Part shown: positions 28,706-37,439 of the stretch, in pieces
Position numbering within the stretch: position 1 is the first letter of the stretch
Layout of the letters: each line of letters opens with the position of its first letter
Assembly (NCBI RefSeq): GCF_018070565.1
Contig: NZ_JAGPXL010000020.1
Span: 49,528-113,527 of the forward strand
Direction of reading: 5' to 3'
Origin: Streptomyces sp. B93
GTDB taxonomy: Bacteria; Actinomycetota; Actinomycetes; Streptomycetales; Streptomycetaceae
DNA: 64,000 nt
Program-made: the position numbers and the translations under genes
Notes under the pieces: generated by a model
The model's input: only the letters and a program-made list of their open reading frames with translations
Databases searched by the model: none
Told to the model about the DNA's origin: nothing

Positions 28706-29053
28706 ATGGAAGCCAGGGCCCAGGCGCGGTACATCCGCGTCACGCCCATGAAGGCCCGCCGCGTGGTGGACCTCATCCGTGGCATGGACGCCACGGAGGC
28801 CCAGGCTGTTCTGCGATTCGCTCCGCAGGCAGCCTCCGTGCCCGTCGGCAAGGTGCTCGACAGCGCCATCGCCAACGCCGCGCACAACTACGACCACACC
28901 GACGCCGACAGCCTCTACATCTCCGAGGCGTACGTCGACGAGGGCCCGACCCTGAAGCGGTTCCGGCCGCGCGCCCAGGGCCGTGCCTACCGGATCCGCA
29001 AGCGGACCAGCCACATCACCGTGGTCGTCAGCAGCAAGGAAGGAACCCGGTAA
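28706..29053 (+). CDS. rplV: 50S ribosomal protein L22
   Basis: The product has 115 residues. Its beta-hairpin (GPTLKRFRPRAQGRAYRI) that reaches into the exit tunnel is intact. The stop TAA overlaps the rpsC ATG by one base, so the two are coupled. Confidence 0.99.
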   Translation: MEARAQARYIRVTPMKARRVVDLIRGMDATEAQAVLRFAPQAASVPVGKVLDSAIANAAHNYDHTDADSLYISEAYVDEGPTLKRFRPRAQGRAYRIRKRTSHITVVVSSKEGTR

Positions 29054-29883
29054 TGGGCCAGAAGGTAAACCCGCACGGGTTCCGGCTCGGTGTCACGACC
29101 GACTTCAAGTCGCGTTGGTACGCCGACAAGCTGTACAAGGACTACGTCAAGGAAGACGTCGCCATCCGTCGGATGATGACGTCCGGCATGGAGCGCGCCG
29201 GTATCTCGAAGGTTGAGATCGAGCGCACCCGTGACCGCGTCCGCGTCGACATCCACACCGCGCGTCCCGGCATCGTCATCGGCCGCCGCGGCGCCGAGGC
29301 CGACCGCATCCGCGGTGACCTGGAGAAGCTGACCGGCAAGCAGGTCCAGCTGAACATCCTCGAGGTCAAGAACCCGGAGACGGACGCTCAGCTGGTGGCC
29401 CAGGCCGTCGCCGAGCAGCTGTCCTCCCGCGTCTCCTTCCGCCGCGCCATGCGCAAGAGCATGCAGTCGGCGATGAAGGCGGGCGCCAAGGGCATCAAGA
29501 TCCAGTGCGGTGGCCGTCTCGGCGGCGCCGAGATGTCCCGCTCGGAGTTCTACCGCGAGGGCCGTGTGCCCCTGCACACCCTCCGCGCGAACGTGGACTA
29601 CGGCTTCTTCGAGGCCAAGACGACCTTCGGCCGCATCGGTGTGAAGGTCTGGATCTACAAGGGCGACGTCAAGAACATCGCCGAGGTCCGCGCCGAGAAC
29701 GCCGCTGCCCGTGCGGGTAACCGCCCGGCCCGCGGTGGCTCCGACCGCCCGGCCCGTGGTGGCCGCGGTGGCGAGCGGCGCGGTCGTAAGCCGCAGCAGT
29801 CCGCCACGGCTGCCGAGGCCAACAAGGCGGAGGCCCCGGCCGCCGCCGCGGCCGAGCCGAGCGCTGCCGGAAAGGAGAGCTGA
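29053..29883 (+). CDS. rpsC: 30S ribosomal protein S3
   Basis: The product has 276 residues with a KH domain near the N-terminus (RPGIVIGRRGAEADRI). The C-terminus is extended by about 60 residues rich in Arg/Gly then Ala/Glu (RPARGGSDRPARGGRGG...), as in other Streptomyces S3. It forms part of the mRNA entry channel. Confidence 0.99.
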   Translation: MGQKVNPHGFRLGVTTDFKSRWYADKLYKDYVKEDVAIRRMMTSGMERAGISKVEIERTRDRVRVDIHTARPGIVIGRRGAEADRIRGDLEKLTGKQVQLNILEVKNPETDAQLVAQAVAEQLSSRVSFRRAMRKSMQSAMKAGAKGIKIQCGGRLGGAEMSRSEFYREGRVPLHTLRANVDYGFFEAKTTFGRIGVKVWIYKGDVKNIAEVRAENAAARAGNRPARGGSDRPARGGRGGERRGRKPQQSATAAEANKAEAPAAAAAEPSAAGKES

Positions 29884-29887
29884 CCCC

Positions 29888-30307
29888 ATGCTGATCCCCC
29901 GTAGGGTCAAGCACCGCAAGCAGCACCACCCCAAGCGCAGCGGCGCTGCCAAGGGTGGTACGCAGGTTGCGTTCGGCGAGTACGGCATCCAGGCGCTGAC
30001 CCCGGCGTACGTCACGAACCGCCAGATCGAGGCGGCTCGTATCGCCATGACCCGTCACATCAAGCGTGGCGGCAAGGTCTGGATCAACATCTACCCGGAC
30101 CGCCCCCTCACCAAGAAGCCCGCCGAGACCCGCATGGGTTCCGGTAAGGGTTCCCCGGAGTGGTGGGTGGCCAACGTCAAGCCCGGACGCGTGATGTTCG
30201 AGCTGTCGTACCCCAACGAGAAGATCGCCCGTGAGGCGCTCACGCGTGCGGCCCACAAGCTGCCGATGAAGTGCCGGATCGTCAAGCGCGAGGCAGGTGA
30301 AGCGTGA
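29888..30307 (+). CDS. rplP: 50S ribosomal protein L16
   Basis: The product has 139 residues from ATG 29888 (MLIPRRVKHRKQHH); the frame is open further upstream inside rpsC but without L16 homology. L16 organises the A-site side of the 50S. 4 nt after rpsC. Confidence 0.99.
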   Translation: MLIPRRVKHRKQHHPKRSGAAKGGTQVAFGEYGIQALTPAYVTNRQIEAARIAMTRHIKRGGKVWINIYPDRPLTKKPAETRMGSGKGSPEWWVANVKPGRVMFELSYPNEKIAREALTRAAHKLPMKCRIVKREAGEA

Positions 30308-30531
30308 TGTCGGCCGGTACCAAGGCGTCCGAGCTGCGCGAGCTGGGCAACGAGGAGCTTCTGGCGAAGCTCCGCGAGGCCAAGGAAGAGCTGTTCAACC
30401 TCCGCTTCCAGGCGGCCACGGGTCAGCTCGAAAACCACGGCCGGCTGAAGGCCGTCCGTAAGGACATCGCGCGGATCTACACCCTGATGCGCGAGCGCGA
30501 GCTGGGCATCGAAACGGTGGAGAACGCATGA
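30307..30531 (+). CDS. rpmC: 50S ribosomal protein L29
   Basis: The product has 74 residues. ATG 30307 is chosen over GTG 30304 because homologs start MSAGTKASELRELG. The ATG shares its first base with the rplP stop. L29 lies at the tunnel exit beside L23. Confidence 0.97.
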   Translation: MSAGTKASELRELGNEELLAKLREAKEELFNLRFQAATGQLENHGRLKAVRKDIARIYTLMRERELGIETVENA

Positions 30532-30812
30532 GCGAGAACAACGTGACTGAGTCGAAGACCGAGCGCAACGCCCGCAAGACCCGTGAGGGTTACGTCGTCA
30601 GCGACAAGATGGACAAGACCGTCGTCGTCGCTGTCGAGGACCGCGTGAAGCACGCGCTGTACGGCAAGGTCCTGCGCCGTACGAACAAGCTCAAGGCGCA
30701 CGACGAGCAGAACGCTGCCGGCGTCGGCGACCGGGTCCTCCTGATGGAGACCCGCAAGCTGTCCGCTTCCAAGCACTGGCGCGTCGTCGAGATCCTCGAG
30801 AAGGCCAAGTAA
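30528..30812 (+). CDS. rpsQ: 30S ribosomal protein S17
   Basis: The product has 94 residues, overlapping rpmC by 4 nt (ATGA). The OB-fold core starts around GYVVSDKMDKTVVVAVED. Last gene before a double-hairpin spacer that separates the S10 part from the spc part. Confidence 0.99.
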   Translation: MSENNVTESKTERNARKTREGYVVSDKMDKTVVVAVEDRVKHALYGKVLRRTNKLKAHDEQNAAGVGDRVLLMETRKLSASKHWRVVEILEKAK

Positions 30813-30814
30813 TT

Positions 30815-30836
30815 CCTGCGGGGCAAACCCCGCAGG
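30815..30836 (+). terminator. First hairpin after rpsQ
   Basis: CCTGCGGGG (30815-30823) pairs perfectly with CCCCGCAGG (30828-30836) around a CAAA loop, 2 nt after rpsQ. It marks the end of the S10 operon or an attenuator before spc. Confidence 0.75.
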
Positions 30837-30852
30837 TCAGTTCCGCCAGGCT

Positions 30853-30885
30853 CCGGGCGGGTGCGCACGTGTGACACCCGCCCGG
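30853..30885 (+). terminator. Second hairpin after rpsQ
   Basis: CCGGGCGGGTG (30853-30863) pairs with CACCCGCCCGG (30875-30885), 17 nt beyond the first hairpin and 28 nt before the rplN start. Two stable stems in a 101-nt gap suggest partial termination between S10 and spc. Confidence 0.65.
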
Positions 30886-30913
30886 GGAACCGGCAGACAA
30901 ACAGGAGATAGAC

Positions 30914-31282
30914 GTGATCCAGCAGGAGTCGCGACTGCGTGTCGCCGACAACACTGGTGCGAAGGAGATCCTTTGCATCCGTGTGCTCGGTGGCTCCGGT
31001 CGCCGCTACGCGGGCATCGGTGACGTCATCGTCGCCACCGTCAAGGACGCGATCCCCGGTGGCAACGTGAAGAAGGGTGACGTCGTCAAGGCGGTCATCG
31101 TTCGCACCGTCAAGGAGCGCCGTCGTCCGGACGGCTCGTACATCCGCTTCGACGAGAACGCCGCCGTCATTCTGAAGAACGACGGCGACCCTCGCGGCAC
31201 CCGTATCTTCGGCCCGGTCGGCCGTGAGCTGCGCGAGAAGAAGTTCATGAAGATCATCTCGCTCGCGCCGGAGGTGCTGTAA
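30914..31282 (+). CDS. rplN: 50S ribosomal protein L14
   Basis: The product has 122 residues from GTG 30914 (MIQQESRLRVADNTGAKE), with AGGAG-like AGGAGAT upstream. L14 forms the bridge to 16S helix 14 and contacts RsfS. First gene of the spc operon, 2 nt before rplX. Confidence 0.99.
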   Translation: MIQQESRLRVADNTGAKEILCIRVLGGSGRRYAGIGDVIVATVKDAIPGGNVKKGDVVKAVIVRTVKERRRPDGSYIRFDENAAVILKNDGDPRGTRIFGPVGRELREKKFMKIISLAPEVL

Positions 31283-31284
31283 GC

Positions 31285-31608
31285 ATGAAGATCAAGAAGG
31301 GCGACCTGGTCCAGGTCATCACCGGCAAGGACAAGGGCAAGCAGGGCAAGGTCATTGCCGCTTACCCGCGCGACGAGCGCGTCCTGGTCGAGGGTGTCAA
31401 CCGGGTCAAGAAGCACACCAAGGCCGGTCCGACCGCTCGCGGTTCCCAGGCCGGCGGCATCGTCACGACCGAGGCGCCGATCCACGTCTCCAACGTCCAG
31501 CTGGTCGTTGAGAAGGACGGCAAGAAGGTCGTCACGCGTGTCGGCTACCGCTTCGACGAAGAGGGCAACAAGATCCGCGTTGCCAAGCGGACGGGTGAGG
31601 ACATCTGA
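31285..31608 (+). CDS. rplX: 50S ribosomal protein L24
   Basis: The product has 107 residues with the N-terminal KOW motif (GDLVQVITGKDKGKQGKV). It initiates 50S assembly. Its stop overlaps the rplE ATG by one base. Confidence 0.99.
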   Translation: MKIKKGDLVQVITGKDKGKQGKVIAAYPRDERVLVEGVNRVKKHTKAGPTARGSQAGGIVTTEAPIHVSNVQLVVEKDGKKVVTRVGYRFDEEGNKIRVAKRTGEDI

Positions 31609-32165
31609 TGGCTACCACCACCACTCCGCGTCTGAAGACGAAGTACCGCGAGGAGATCGCGGGCAAGCTGCGTGACGAGTTCAAGTACGAGAACGTCATG
31701 CAGGTTCCCGGCCTCGTCAAGATCGTGGTCAACATGGGTGTGGGCGACGCCGCCCGCGACTCCAAGCTGATCGAGGGCGCCATCCGCGACCTCACCACGA
31801 TCACCGGTCAGAAGCCGGCCGTCACCAAGGCCCGCAAGTCCATCGCGCAGTTCAAGCTGCGTGAGGGTCAGCCGATCGGTGCCCACGTCACGCTCCGTGG
31901 CGACCGCATGTGGGAGTTCCTGGACCGCACCCTGTCGCTCGCGCTGCCGCGCATCCGCGACTTCCGCGGTCTGTCCCCCAAGCAGTTCGACGGCCGTGGC
32001 AACTACACCTTCGGTCTCACCGAGCAGGTCATGTTCCACGAGATCGACCAGGACAAGATCGACCGTACCCGGGGTATGGACATCACCGTGGTCACCACGG
32101 CGACCAACGACGCTGAGGGCCGCGCGCTCCTTCGTCACCTCGGCTTCCCGTTCAAGGAGGCGTGA
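31608..32165 (+). CDS. rplE: 50S ribosomal protein L5
   Basis: The product has 185 residues and binds 5S rRNA, contacting the P-site tRNA. Conserved core segments (VVNMGVGDA, RDFRGLSPKQFDG) are intact. Followed by rpsN after 5 nt. Confidence 0.99.
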   Translation: MATTTTPRLKTKYREEIAGKLRDEFKYENVMQVPGLVKIVVNMGVGDAARDSKLIEGAIRDLTTITGQKPAVTKARKSIAQFKLREGQPIGAHVTLRGDRMWEFLDRTLSLALPRIRDFRGLSPKQFDGRGNYTFGLTEQVMFHEIDQDKIDRTRGMDITVVTTATNDAEGRALLRHLGFPFKEA

Positions 32166-32170
32166 GCGAG

Positions 32171-32356
32171 ATGGCGAAGAAGGCTCTGATTGCCAAGGCT
32201 GCTCGCAAGCCCAAGTTCGGTGTGCGCGCGTACACCCGCTGCCAGCGCTGCGGCCGTCCGCACTCCGTGTACCGCAAGTTCGGCCTTTGCCGCGTGTGCC
32301 TTCGTGAGATGGCTCACCGTGGCGAGCTGCCGGGCGTGACCAAGAGCTCCTGGTAG
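32171..32356 (+). CDS. rpsN: 30S ribosomal protein S14, zinc-binding type
   Basis: The product has 61 residues with the zinc ribbon C24-x2-C27...C40-x2-C43, i.e. the zinc-dependent (C+) S14. Streptomyces usually also encode a Zur-controlled zinc-free paralog elsewhere. ATG 32171 is chosen over GTG 32162 by homology. Confidence 0.98.
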   Translation: MAKKALIAKAARKPKFGVRAYTRCQRCGRPHSVYRKFGLCRVCLREMAHRGELPGVTKSSW

Positions 32357-32567
32357 TCCCGTAGTTCGGGATTCCCAAGGCTCTCGGTAAGCAACTGGGC
32401 GGTCAGACGCCCGCCTCGCATGCCTTAGGCTTGTGGGGTTGGGCGTCTGTCGCCGCCCGTACGACTTACTACGCCGTAGGTCCACCGCGCCGCACCCGTC
32501 CCGTCTCGGATCGGGGAGAGGGATGGCGCACCAGGAAACCCCGGCGAGAGAGGCCGAAGGCCAATTC
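32357..32567 (+). promoter_or_regulatory. rpsN-rpsH spacer with possible internal control
   Basis: A 211-nt gap is unusual inside the spc operon. It contains a small GGGCG/CGCCC hairpin (32397-32412), a TAGGCT -10-like hexamer near 32426, and an in-frame ATG at 32523 preceded by GGGGAGAGGG. A secondary promoter or S8-binding leader is possible; nothing here is certain. Confidence 0.35.
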
Positions 32568-32966
32568 ATGACCATGACTGATCCGATCGCAGACATGCTG
32601 ACGCGTCTGCGGAACGCGAACTCGGCGTACCACGACTCCGTGACGATGCCGGCGTCCAAGATCAAGTCTCACATCGCGGAGATCCTGCAGCAGGAGGGCT
32701 TCATCACGGGCTGGCGCGTCGAGGACGCGGAGGTCGGCAAGAACCTCGTCCTGGAGCTGAAGTTCGGCCCCAACCGTGAGCGCTCCATCGCGGGCATCAA
32801 GCGGATCTCCAAGCCCGGTCTCCGGGTGTACGCGAAGTCCACCAACCTGCCGAAGGTGCTCGGCGGCCTGGGCGTGGCGATCATCTCCACGTCGCACGGG
32901 CTCCTCACCGACAAGCAGGCCGGCAAGAAGGGCGTGGGTGGGGAAGTCCTCGCCTACGTCTGGTAG
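32568..32966 (+). CDS. rpsH: 30S ribosomal protein S8
   Basis: The product has 132 residues from ATG 32568 (MTMTDPIADMLTRLRN), with GAAGG 7 nt upstream. An in-frame ATG at 32523 has a stronger ribosome binding site and would add 15 residues lacking homology. S8 is a primary 16S-binding protein and in E. coli represses the spc operon. Confidence 0.98.
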   Translation: MTMTDPIADMLTRLRNANSAYHDSVTMPASKIKSHIAEILQQEGFITGWRVEDAEVGKNLVLELKFGPNRERSIAGIKRISKPGLRVYAKSTNLPKVLGGLGVAIISTSHGLLTDKQAGKKGVGGEVLAYVW

Positions 32967-32990
32967 CGGAAGGGAACGGAGGAAACAGCT

Positions 32991-33530
32991 ATGTCGCGCA
33001 TCGGCAAGCTCCCCATCGCGGTTCCCGCCGGCGTGGACGTCACCATCGACGGCCAGACGGTTTCGGTCAAGGGCCCCAAGGGCCAGCTGACCCACACCGT
33101 CGCGGCGCCGATCGAGATCGCCAAGGGTGAGGACGGCGTTCTGAACGTCACCCGCCCCAACGACGAGCGTCAGAACAAGGCCCTGCACGGCCTGTCCCGC
33201 ACGCTGGTGGCGAACATGATCACCGGCGTGACCCAGGGTTACGTGAAGAAGCTCGAAATCAGCGGTGTCGGTTACCGCGTTGTCGCCAAGGGCTCGAACC
33301 TGGAGTTCTCCCTCGGCTACAGCCACCCGATCGTGGTCGAGGCCCCCGAGGGCATCACCTTCAAGGTCGAGGCCCCCACCCGTTTCTCGGTCGAGGGCAT
33401 CGACAAGCAGAAGGTCGGCGAGGTCGCGGCCAACATCCGCAAGCTGCGCAAGCCCGACCCGTACAAGGCCAAGGGCGTCAAGTACGAGGGCGAAGTCATC
33501 CGCCGCAAGGTCGGAAAGGCGGGTAAGTAA
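32991..33530 (+). CDS. rplF: 50S ribosomal protein L6
   Basis: The 179-residue L6 (MSRIGKLPIAVPAGVDV) has its two repeated alpha/beta domains and the conserved C-terminal RKPDPYKAKGVKYEGE. It sits near the GTPase-associated centre. 3 nt before rplR. Confidence 0.99.
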   Translation: MSRIGKLPIAVPAGVDVTIDGQTVSVKGPKGQLTHTVAAPIEIAKGEDGVLNVTRPNDERQNKALHGLSRTLVANMITGVTQGYVKKLEISGVGYRVVAKGSNLEFSLGYSHPIVVEAPEGITFKVEAPTRFSVEGIDKQKVGEVAANIRKLRKPDPYKAKGVKYEGEVIRRKVGKAGK

Positions 33531-33533
33531 GCC

Positions 33534-33914
33534 ATGGCATACGGGCAGAAGATCCTCAAGGGCGACGCCTACAAGCGCGCCGCGATCAAGCGCCGTCACA
33601 TCCGGATCCGCAAGCGGATCAACGGTACGGCGGAGCGCCCCCGTCTGGTCGTGACCCGCTCCAACCGTCACATCGTGGCGCAGGTGATCGACGACCTGAA
33701 GGGTCACACCCTGGCGTCGGCGTCGTCCCTGGACGCGTCGATCCGCGGTGCCGAGGACAAGTCCTCGCAGGCCAAGAAGGTCGGCGCCCTGGTCGCCGAG
33801 CGTGCCAAGGCCGCCGGTGTCGAGGCCGTCGTGTTCGACCGTGGTGGCAACCAGTACGCCGGGCGCATCGCCGCCCTGGCGGACGCCGCCCGCGAAGCCG
33901 GGCTCAAGTTCTGA
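33534..33914 (+). CDS. rplR: 50S ribosomal protein L18
   Basis: The product has 126 residues and binds 5S rRNA with L5. The basic N-terminus (KRRHIRIRKRINGT) and the conserved VVFDRGGNQYAGRI are present. Spc operon member. Confidence 0.99.
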   Translation: MAYGQKILKGDAYKRAAIKRRHIRIRKRINGTAERPRLVVTRSNRHIVAQVIDDLKGHTLASASSLDASIRGAEDKSSQAKKVGALVAERAKAAGVEAVVFDRGGNQYAGRIAALADAAREAGLKF

Positions 33915-33953
33915 GCCTGCCGTAGCTAGCGGAAACGAAGAGAGGTAATTCCA

Positions 33954-34559
33954 ATGGCTGGACCCCAGCGCCGCGGTGGCGGTGCCGGTGGCGGCGAGCG
34001 GCGGGACCGGAAGGGCCGTGACGGCGGCGCTGCTGCCGCCGAGAAGACCGCGTACGTTGAGCGCGTCGTCGCGATCAACCGCGTCGCCAAGGTTGTGAAG
34101 GGTGGTCGTCGCTTCAGCTTCACCGCGCTGGTCGTGGTGGGCGACGGTGACGGCACCGTGGGTGTCGGTTACGGCAAGGCCAAGGAGGTGCCGGCCGCCA
34201 TCGCCAAGGGCGTTGAGGAGGCCAAGAAGCACTTCTTCAAGGTCCCCCGGATCCAGGGCACCATCCCCCACCCCATCCAGGGTGAGAAGGCTGCCGGCGT
34301 CGTGCTGCTCAAGCCCGCCTCGCCCGGTACCGGCGTTATCGCCGGTGGTCCGGTGCGCGCCGTGCTGGAGTGCGCCGGTATCCACGACGTGCTGTCGAAG
34401 TCGCTCGGCTCCGACAACGCCATCAACATCGTGCACGCGACCGTGGAGGCCCTGAAGGGCCTCCAGCGTCCCGAGGAGATCGCGGCCCGCCGCGGTCTGC
34501 CCCTGGAGGACGTGGCCCCCGCGGCTCTGCTCCGTGCTCGTGCCGGGGCGGGTGTGTGA
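33954..34559 (+). CDS. rpsE: 30S ribosomal protein S5
   Basis: The product has 201 residues with a Streptomyces-type Gly/Arg-rich N-terminal tail (QRRGGGAGGGERRDRKGRDGG). The spectinomycin-contact loop region (VVKGGRRFSFTALVVVGD) is intact. It acts in decoding fidelity. 2 nt before rpmD. Confidence 0.99.
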   Translation: MAGPQRRGGGAGGGERRDRKGRDGGAAAAEKTAYVERVVAINRVAKVVKGGRRFSFTALVVVGDGDGTVGVGYGKAKEVPAAIAKGVEEAKKHFFKVPRIQGTIPHPIQGEKAAGVVLLKPASPGTGVIAGGPVRAVLECAGIHDVLSKSLGSDNAINIVHATVEALKGLQRPEEIAARRGLPLEDVAPAALLRARAGAGV

Positions 34560-34561
34560 TC

Positions 34562-34744
34562 ATGGCGCAGCTCAAGATCACGCAGGTGAAGTCCTACATC
34601 GGCAGCAAGCAGAACCACCGTGACACCCTGCGCTCCCTTGGTCTCAAGGGCATCAACACGCAGGTCGTCAAGGAGGACCGCCCCGAGTTCCGCGGCATGG
34701 TGCACACCGTCCGCCACCTCGTGACGGTCGAGGAGGTCGACTGA
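34562..34744 (+). CDS. rpmD: 50S ribosomal protein L30
   Basis: The product has 60 residues from ATG 34562 (MAQLKITQVKSYIG), the usual L30 length. It is squeezed between rpsE and rplO with 2-nt gaps on both sides. Confidence 0.98.
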   Translation: MAQLKITQVKSYIGSKQNHRDTLRSLGLKGINTQVVKEDRPEFRGMVHTVRHLVTVEEVD

Positions 34745-34746
34745 TC

Positions 34747-35202
34747 ATGGCGGAGCAGAACCCGCTGAAGATCCACAACCTCCGTCCCGCCCCCGGCGCC
34801 AAGACCGCCAAGACCCGTGTCGGTCGTGGTGAGGCGTCGAAGGGTAAGACGGCCGGTCGTGGTACCAAGGGCACCAAGGCCCGCTACCAGGTTCCGGAGC
34901 GCTTCGAGGGTGGGCAGATGCCCCTCCACATGCGCCTCCCGAAGCTGAAGGGCTTCAAGAACCCGTTCAAGACCGAGTACCAGGTCGTGAACCTCGACAA
35001 GCTGGCCGCGCTCTACCCCGAGGGTGGCGAGGTCACCGTCGAGGGTCTGGTGGCCAAGGGTGCCGTTCGCAAGAACAGCCTCGTCAAGGTCCTCGGCCAG
35101 GGCGAGATCTCCGTGGCGCTCCAGGTGACGGTCGACGCCGTCTCCGGGTCCGCCAAGGAGAAGATCACCGCCGCCGGCGGTACCGTCACCGAGCTCGTCT
35201 GA
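34747..35202 (+). CDS. rplO: 50S ribosomal protein L15
   Basis: The product has 151 residues, with the extended basic N-terminal arm (AKTAKTRVGRGEASKGKT) that threads into the 50S. Last ribosomal protein gene of spc, followed by a strong hairpin before secY. Confidence 0.99.
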   Translation: MAEQNPLKIHNLRPAPGAKTAKTRVGRGEASKGKTAGRGTKGTKARYQVPERFEGGQMPLHMRLPKLKGFKNPFKTEYQVVNLDKLAALYPEGGEVTVEGLVAKGAVRKNSLVKVLGQGEISVALQVTVDAVSGSAKEKITAAGGTVTELV

Positions 35203-35237
35203 ACACCACGGGCGTCTCGATGACTTGAGCGATCCCG

Positions 35238-35271
35238 ACCGGGGATACCCCACAAATGGGGTATCCCCGGT
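35238..35271 (+). terminator. rplO-secY hairpin
   Basis: A perfect 14-bp stem (35238-35251 with 35258-35271) with a 6-nt ACAAAT loop lies in the 244-nt gap before secY. It probably ends or attenuates the spc transcript, so secY-adk would need readthrough or a separate promoter in 35290-35430, where I see no clear match. Confidence 0.85.
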
Positions 35272-35446
35272 TGGTCGTTCCAAGGGTGGCAGTCTCGCCG
35301 GTAAGGTGGCCTGCACTGCCAACTTTCACCGGGGTACCTCACAAGGGCACTCTGGGCGGCGGTTGGCCGTTACCTAAGTCGTTGTTTCATTGGACCTTCA
35401 AAACCGTCACCCTTGACGCAGACGCGCGGGGGTCGCAGGAGGCACC

Positions 35447-36760
35447 GTGCTCACCGCGTTCGCCCGGGCGTTCAAGACGCCCGACCTGCGCAAGAAGCTG
35501 CTCTTCACGCTCGGCATCATCGGCGTGTACCGGATCGGTACGCATATCCCGATCCCTGGTGTCGACTACCGGAGCGTCCAGACCTGTATCGACGTCGCCG
35601 AGGGCAACCAGGGTCTCTTCGGCCTGGTCAACATGTTCAGCGGCGGTGCGCTTCTCCAGATCACGATCTTCGCGCTCGGCATCATGCCGTACATCACCGC
35701 GAGCATCATCCTTCAGCTGCTGACGGTGGTGATCCCGCGCCTCGAGGCCCTGAAGAAGGAGGGCCAGGCCGGTACGGCGAAGATCACCCAGTACACCCGT
35801 TACCTGACGGTGGCGCTCGCCGTGCTCCAGGGCACCGGCCTGGTGGCCACCGCGCGGAGCGGTGCGCTGTTCAGCGGGTGCCCGGTCGCGTCGGAGATCG
35901 TCCCGGACCGTTCGATCTTCGTGACCATCACCATGGTCATCACGATGACCGCCGGTACGGCCGTCGTCATGTGGCTCGGTGAGCTGATCACCGACCGCGG
36001 CATCGGCAACGGCATGTCGATCCTGATGTTCATCTCGATCGCCGCGACGTTCCCGTCCGCGCTGTGGGCCATCAAGCAGCAGGGCTCGCTGGCCGACGGC
36101 TGGATCGAGTTCGGCACCGTCATCGCGGTCGGCCTGGTCATGGTCGCCCTGGTGGTCTTCGTCGAGCAGGCCCAGCGCCGCATCCCGGTGCAGTACGCGA
36201 AGCGCATGATCGGCCGTCGCTCCTACGGCGGTACGTCGACGTACATCCCCCTCAAGGTGAACCAGGCGGGTGTGATTCCCGTCATCTTCGCCTCGTCGCT
36301 GCTCTACATCCCGGCGCTGATCGCCCAGTTCTCCAGCAGTGACTCGGGCTGGAAGTCGTGGATCGAGTCACACCTGGTCTCCGGGGACCACCCGATTTAC
36401 ATCAGTATGTACTTCTTGCTCATCGTGTTCTTCGCGTTCTTCTACGTGGCGATCTCCTTCAACCCCGAAGAAGTCGCCGACAACATGAAGAAGTATGGTG
36501 GCTTCATCCCGGGCATCCGGGCTGGCCGACCGACCGCTGAGTATCTGAGCTACGTACTCAACCGGATCACCTGGCCGGGTTCGCTGTACTTGGGTCTGAT
36601 CGCTCTCGTTCCAACAATGGCGTTGGTCGGTTTCGGGGCAAACCAGAACTTCCCGTTCGGTGGTACCAGCATCCTGATCATCGTGGGTGTGGGTCTGGAG
36701 ACGGTGAAGCAGATCGAGAGCCAGCTCCAGCAGCGCAATTACGAAGGGTTCCTCCGCTGA
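35447..36760 (+). CDS. secY: Preprotein translocase subunit SecY
   Basis: The product has 437 residues with ten predicted membrane helices forming the SecYEG channel. Conserved cytoplasmic loop segments GGTSTYIPLKVNQAGVIP and RPTAEYLSYVLNRI are present. GTG 35447 has AGGAGG 5 nt upstream. The stop overlaps the adk ATG by one base. Confidence 0.99.
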   Translation: MLTAFARAFKTPDLRKKLLFTLGIIGVYRIGTHIPIPGVDYRSVQTCIDVAEGNQGLFGLVNMFSGGALLQITIFALGIMPYITASIILQLLTVVIPRLEALKKEGQAGTAKITQYTRYLTVALAVLQGTGLVATARSGALFSGCPVASEIVPDRSIFVTITMVITMTAGTAVVMWLGELITDRGIGNGMSILMFISIAATFPSALWAIKQQGSLADGWIEFGTVIAVGLVMVALVVFVEQAQRRIPVQYAKRMIGRRSYGGTSTYIPLKVNQAGVIPVIFASSLLYIPALIAQFSSSDSGWKSWIESHLVSGDHPIYISMYFLLIVFFAFFYVAISFNPEEVADNMKKYGGFIPGIRAGRPTAEYLSYVLNRITWPGSLYLGLIALVPTMALVGFGANQNFPFGGTSILIIVGVGLETVKQIESQLQQRNYEGFLR

Positions 36761-37422
36761 TGCGAATCGTCCTCGTCGGGCCGCCGGGCGCGGGCAAGGG
36801 TACGCAAGCCACACGCCTTGCCGAGAAGCTGTCGATCCCGCACATCTCCACGGGCGACCTGTTCCGCGCCAACATCAGCCAGCAGACGGAGCTGGGGAAG
36901 CTCGCCAAGTCCTACATGGACGCGGGCAACCTCGTGCCGGACGAGGTCACGATCGCGATGGCCAAGGACCGGATGGAGCAGCCCGACGCGGAGAACGGCT
37001 TCCTGCTCGACGGTTTCCCGCGCAACGTCTCGCAGGCGGAGGCGCTGGACGAACTGCTGACGGCCGAGGGCATGGAGTTGGACGCGGTCCTGGACCTGGA
37101 GGCCCCCGAGGGCGAGGTCGTCAAGCGGATCGCCGGGCGGCGGATCTGCCGCAAGGACTCCAGCCACGTCTTCCACGTCACCTACAGCCCGCCGAAGCAG
37201 GAGGGCGTCTGCGACACCTGTGGCGGCGAGCTGTACCAGCGCGACGACGACTCCGAGGACACGGTCCGCAGGCGGCTGGAGGTCTACCACACGCAGACCG
37301 AGCCGATCATCGACTACTACAAGGCGCAGGGCCTGGTCGTCACCATCTCCGCGGTGGGAGCCGTGGACGAGGTCACGGGACGGGCGCTGGAGGCTCTGAA
37401 GCGTGAGGGCGACGGCAAGTAG
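36760..37422 (+). CDS. adk: Adenylate kinase
   Basis: The product has 220 residues and interconverts ATP + AMP and 2 ADP. P-loop GPPGAGKGTQA lies at about residues 7-17 and the AMP-binding DGFPRN near 85. The long LID (about 126-160) has one Cys plus His and a later CDTC pair, so it may bind zinc. Coupled to secY by a one-base overlap. Confidence 0.99.
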   Translation: MRIVLVGPPGAGKGTQATRLAEKLSIPHISTGDLFRANISQQTELGKLAKSYMDAGNLVPDEVTIAMAKDRMEQPDAENGFLLDGFPRNVSQAEALDELLTAEGMELDAVLDLEAPEGEVVKRIAGRRICRKDSSHVFHVTYSPPKQEGVCDTCGGELYQRDDDSEDTVRRRLEVYHTQTEPIIDYYKAQGLVVTISAVGAVDEVTGRALEALKREGDGK

Positions 37423-37439
37423 CCGTCGTCAGGCGGTAG

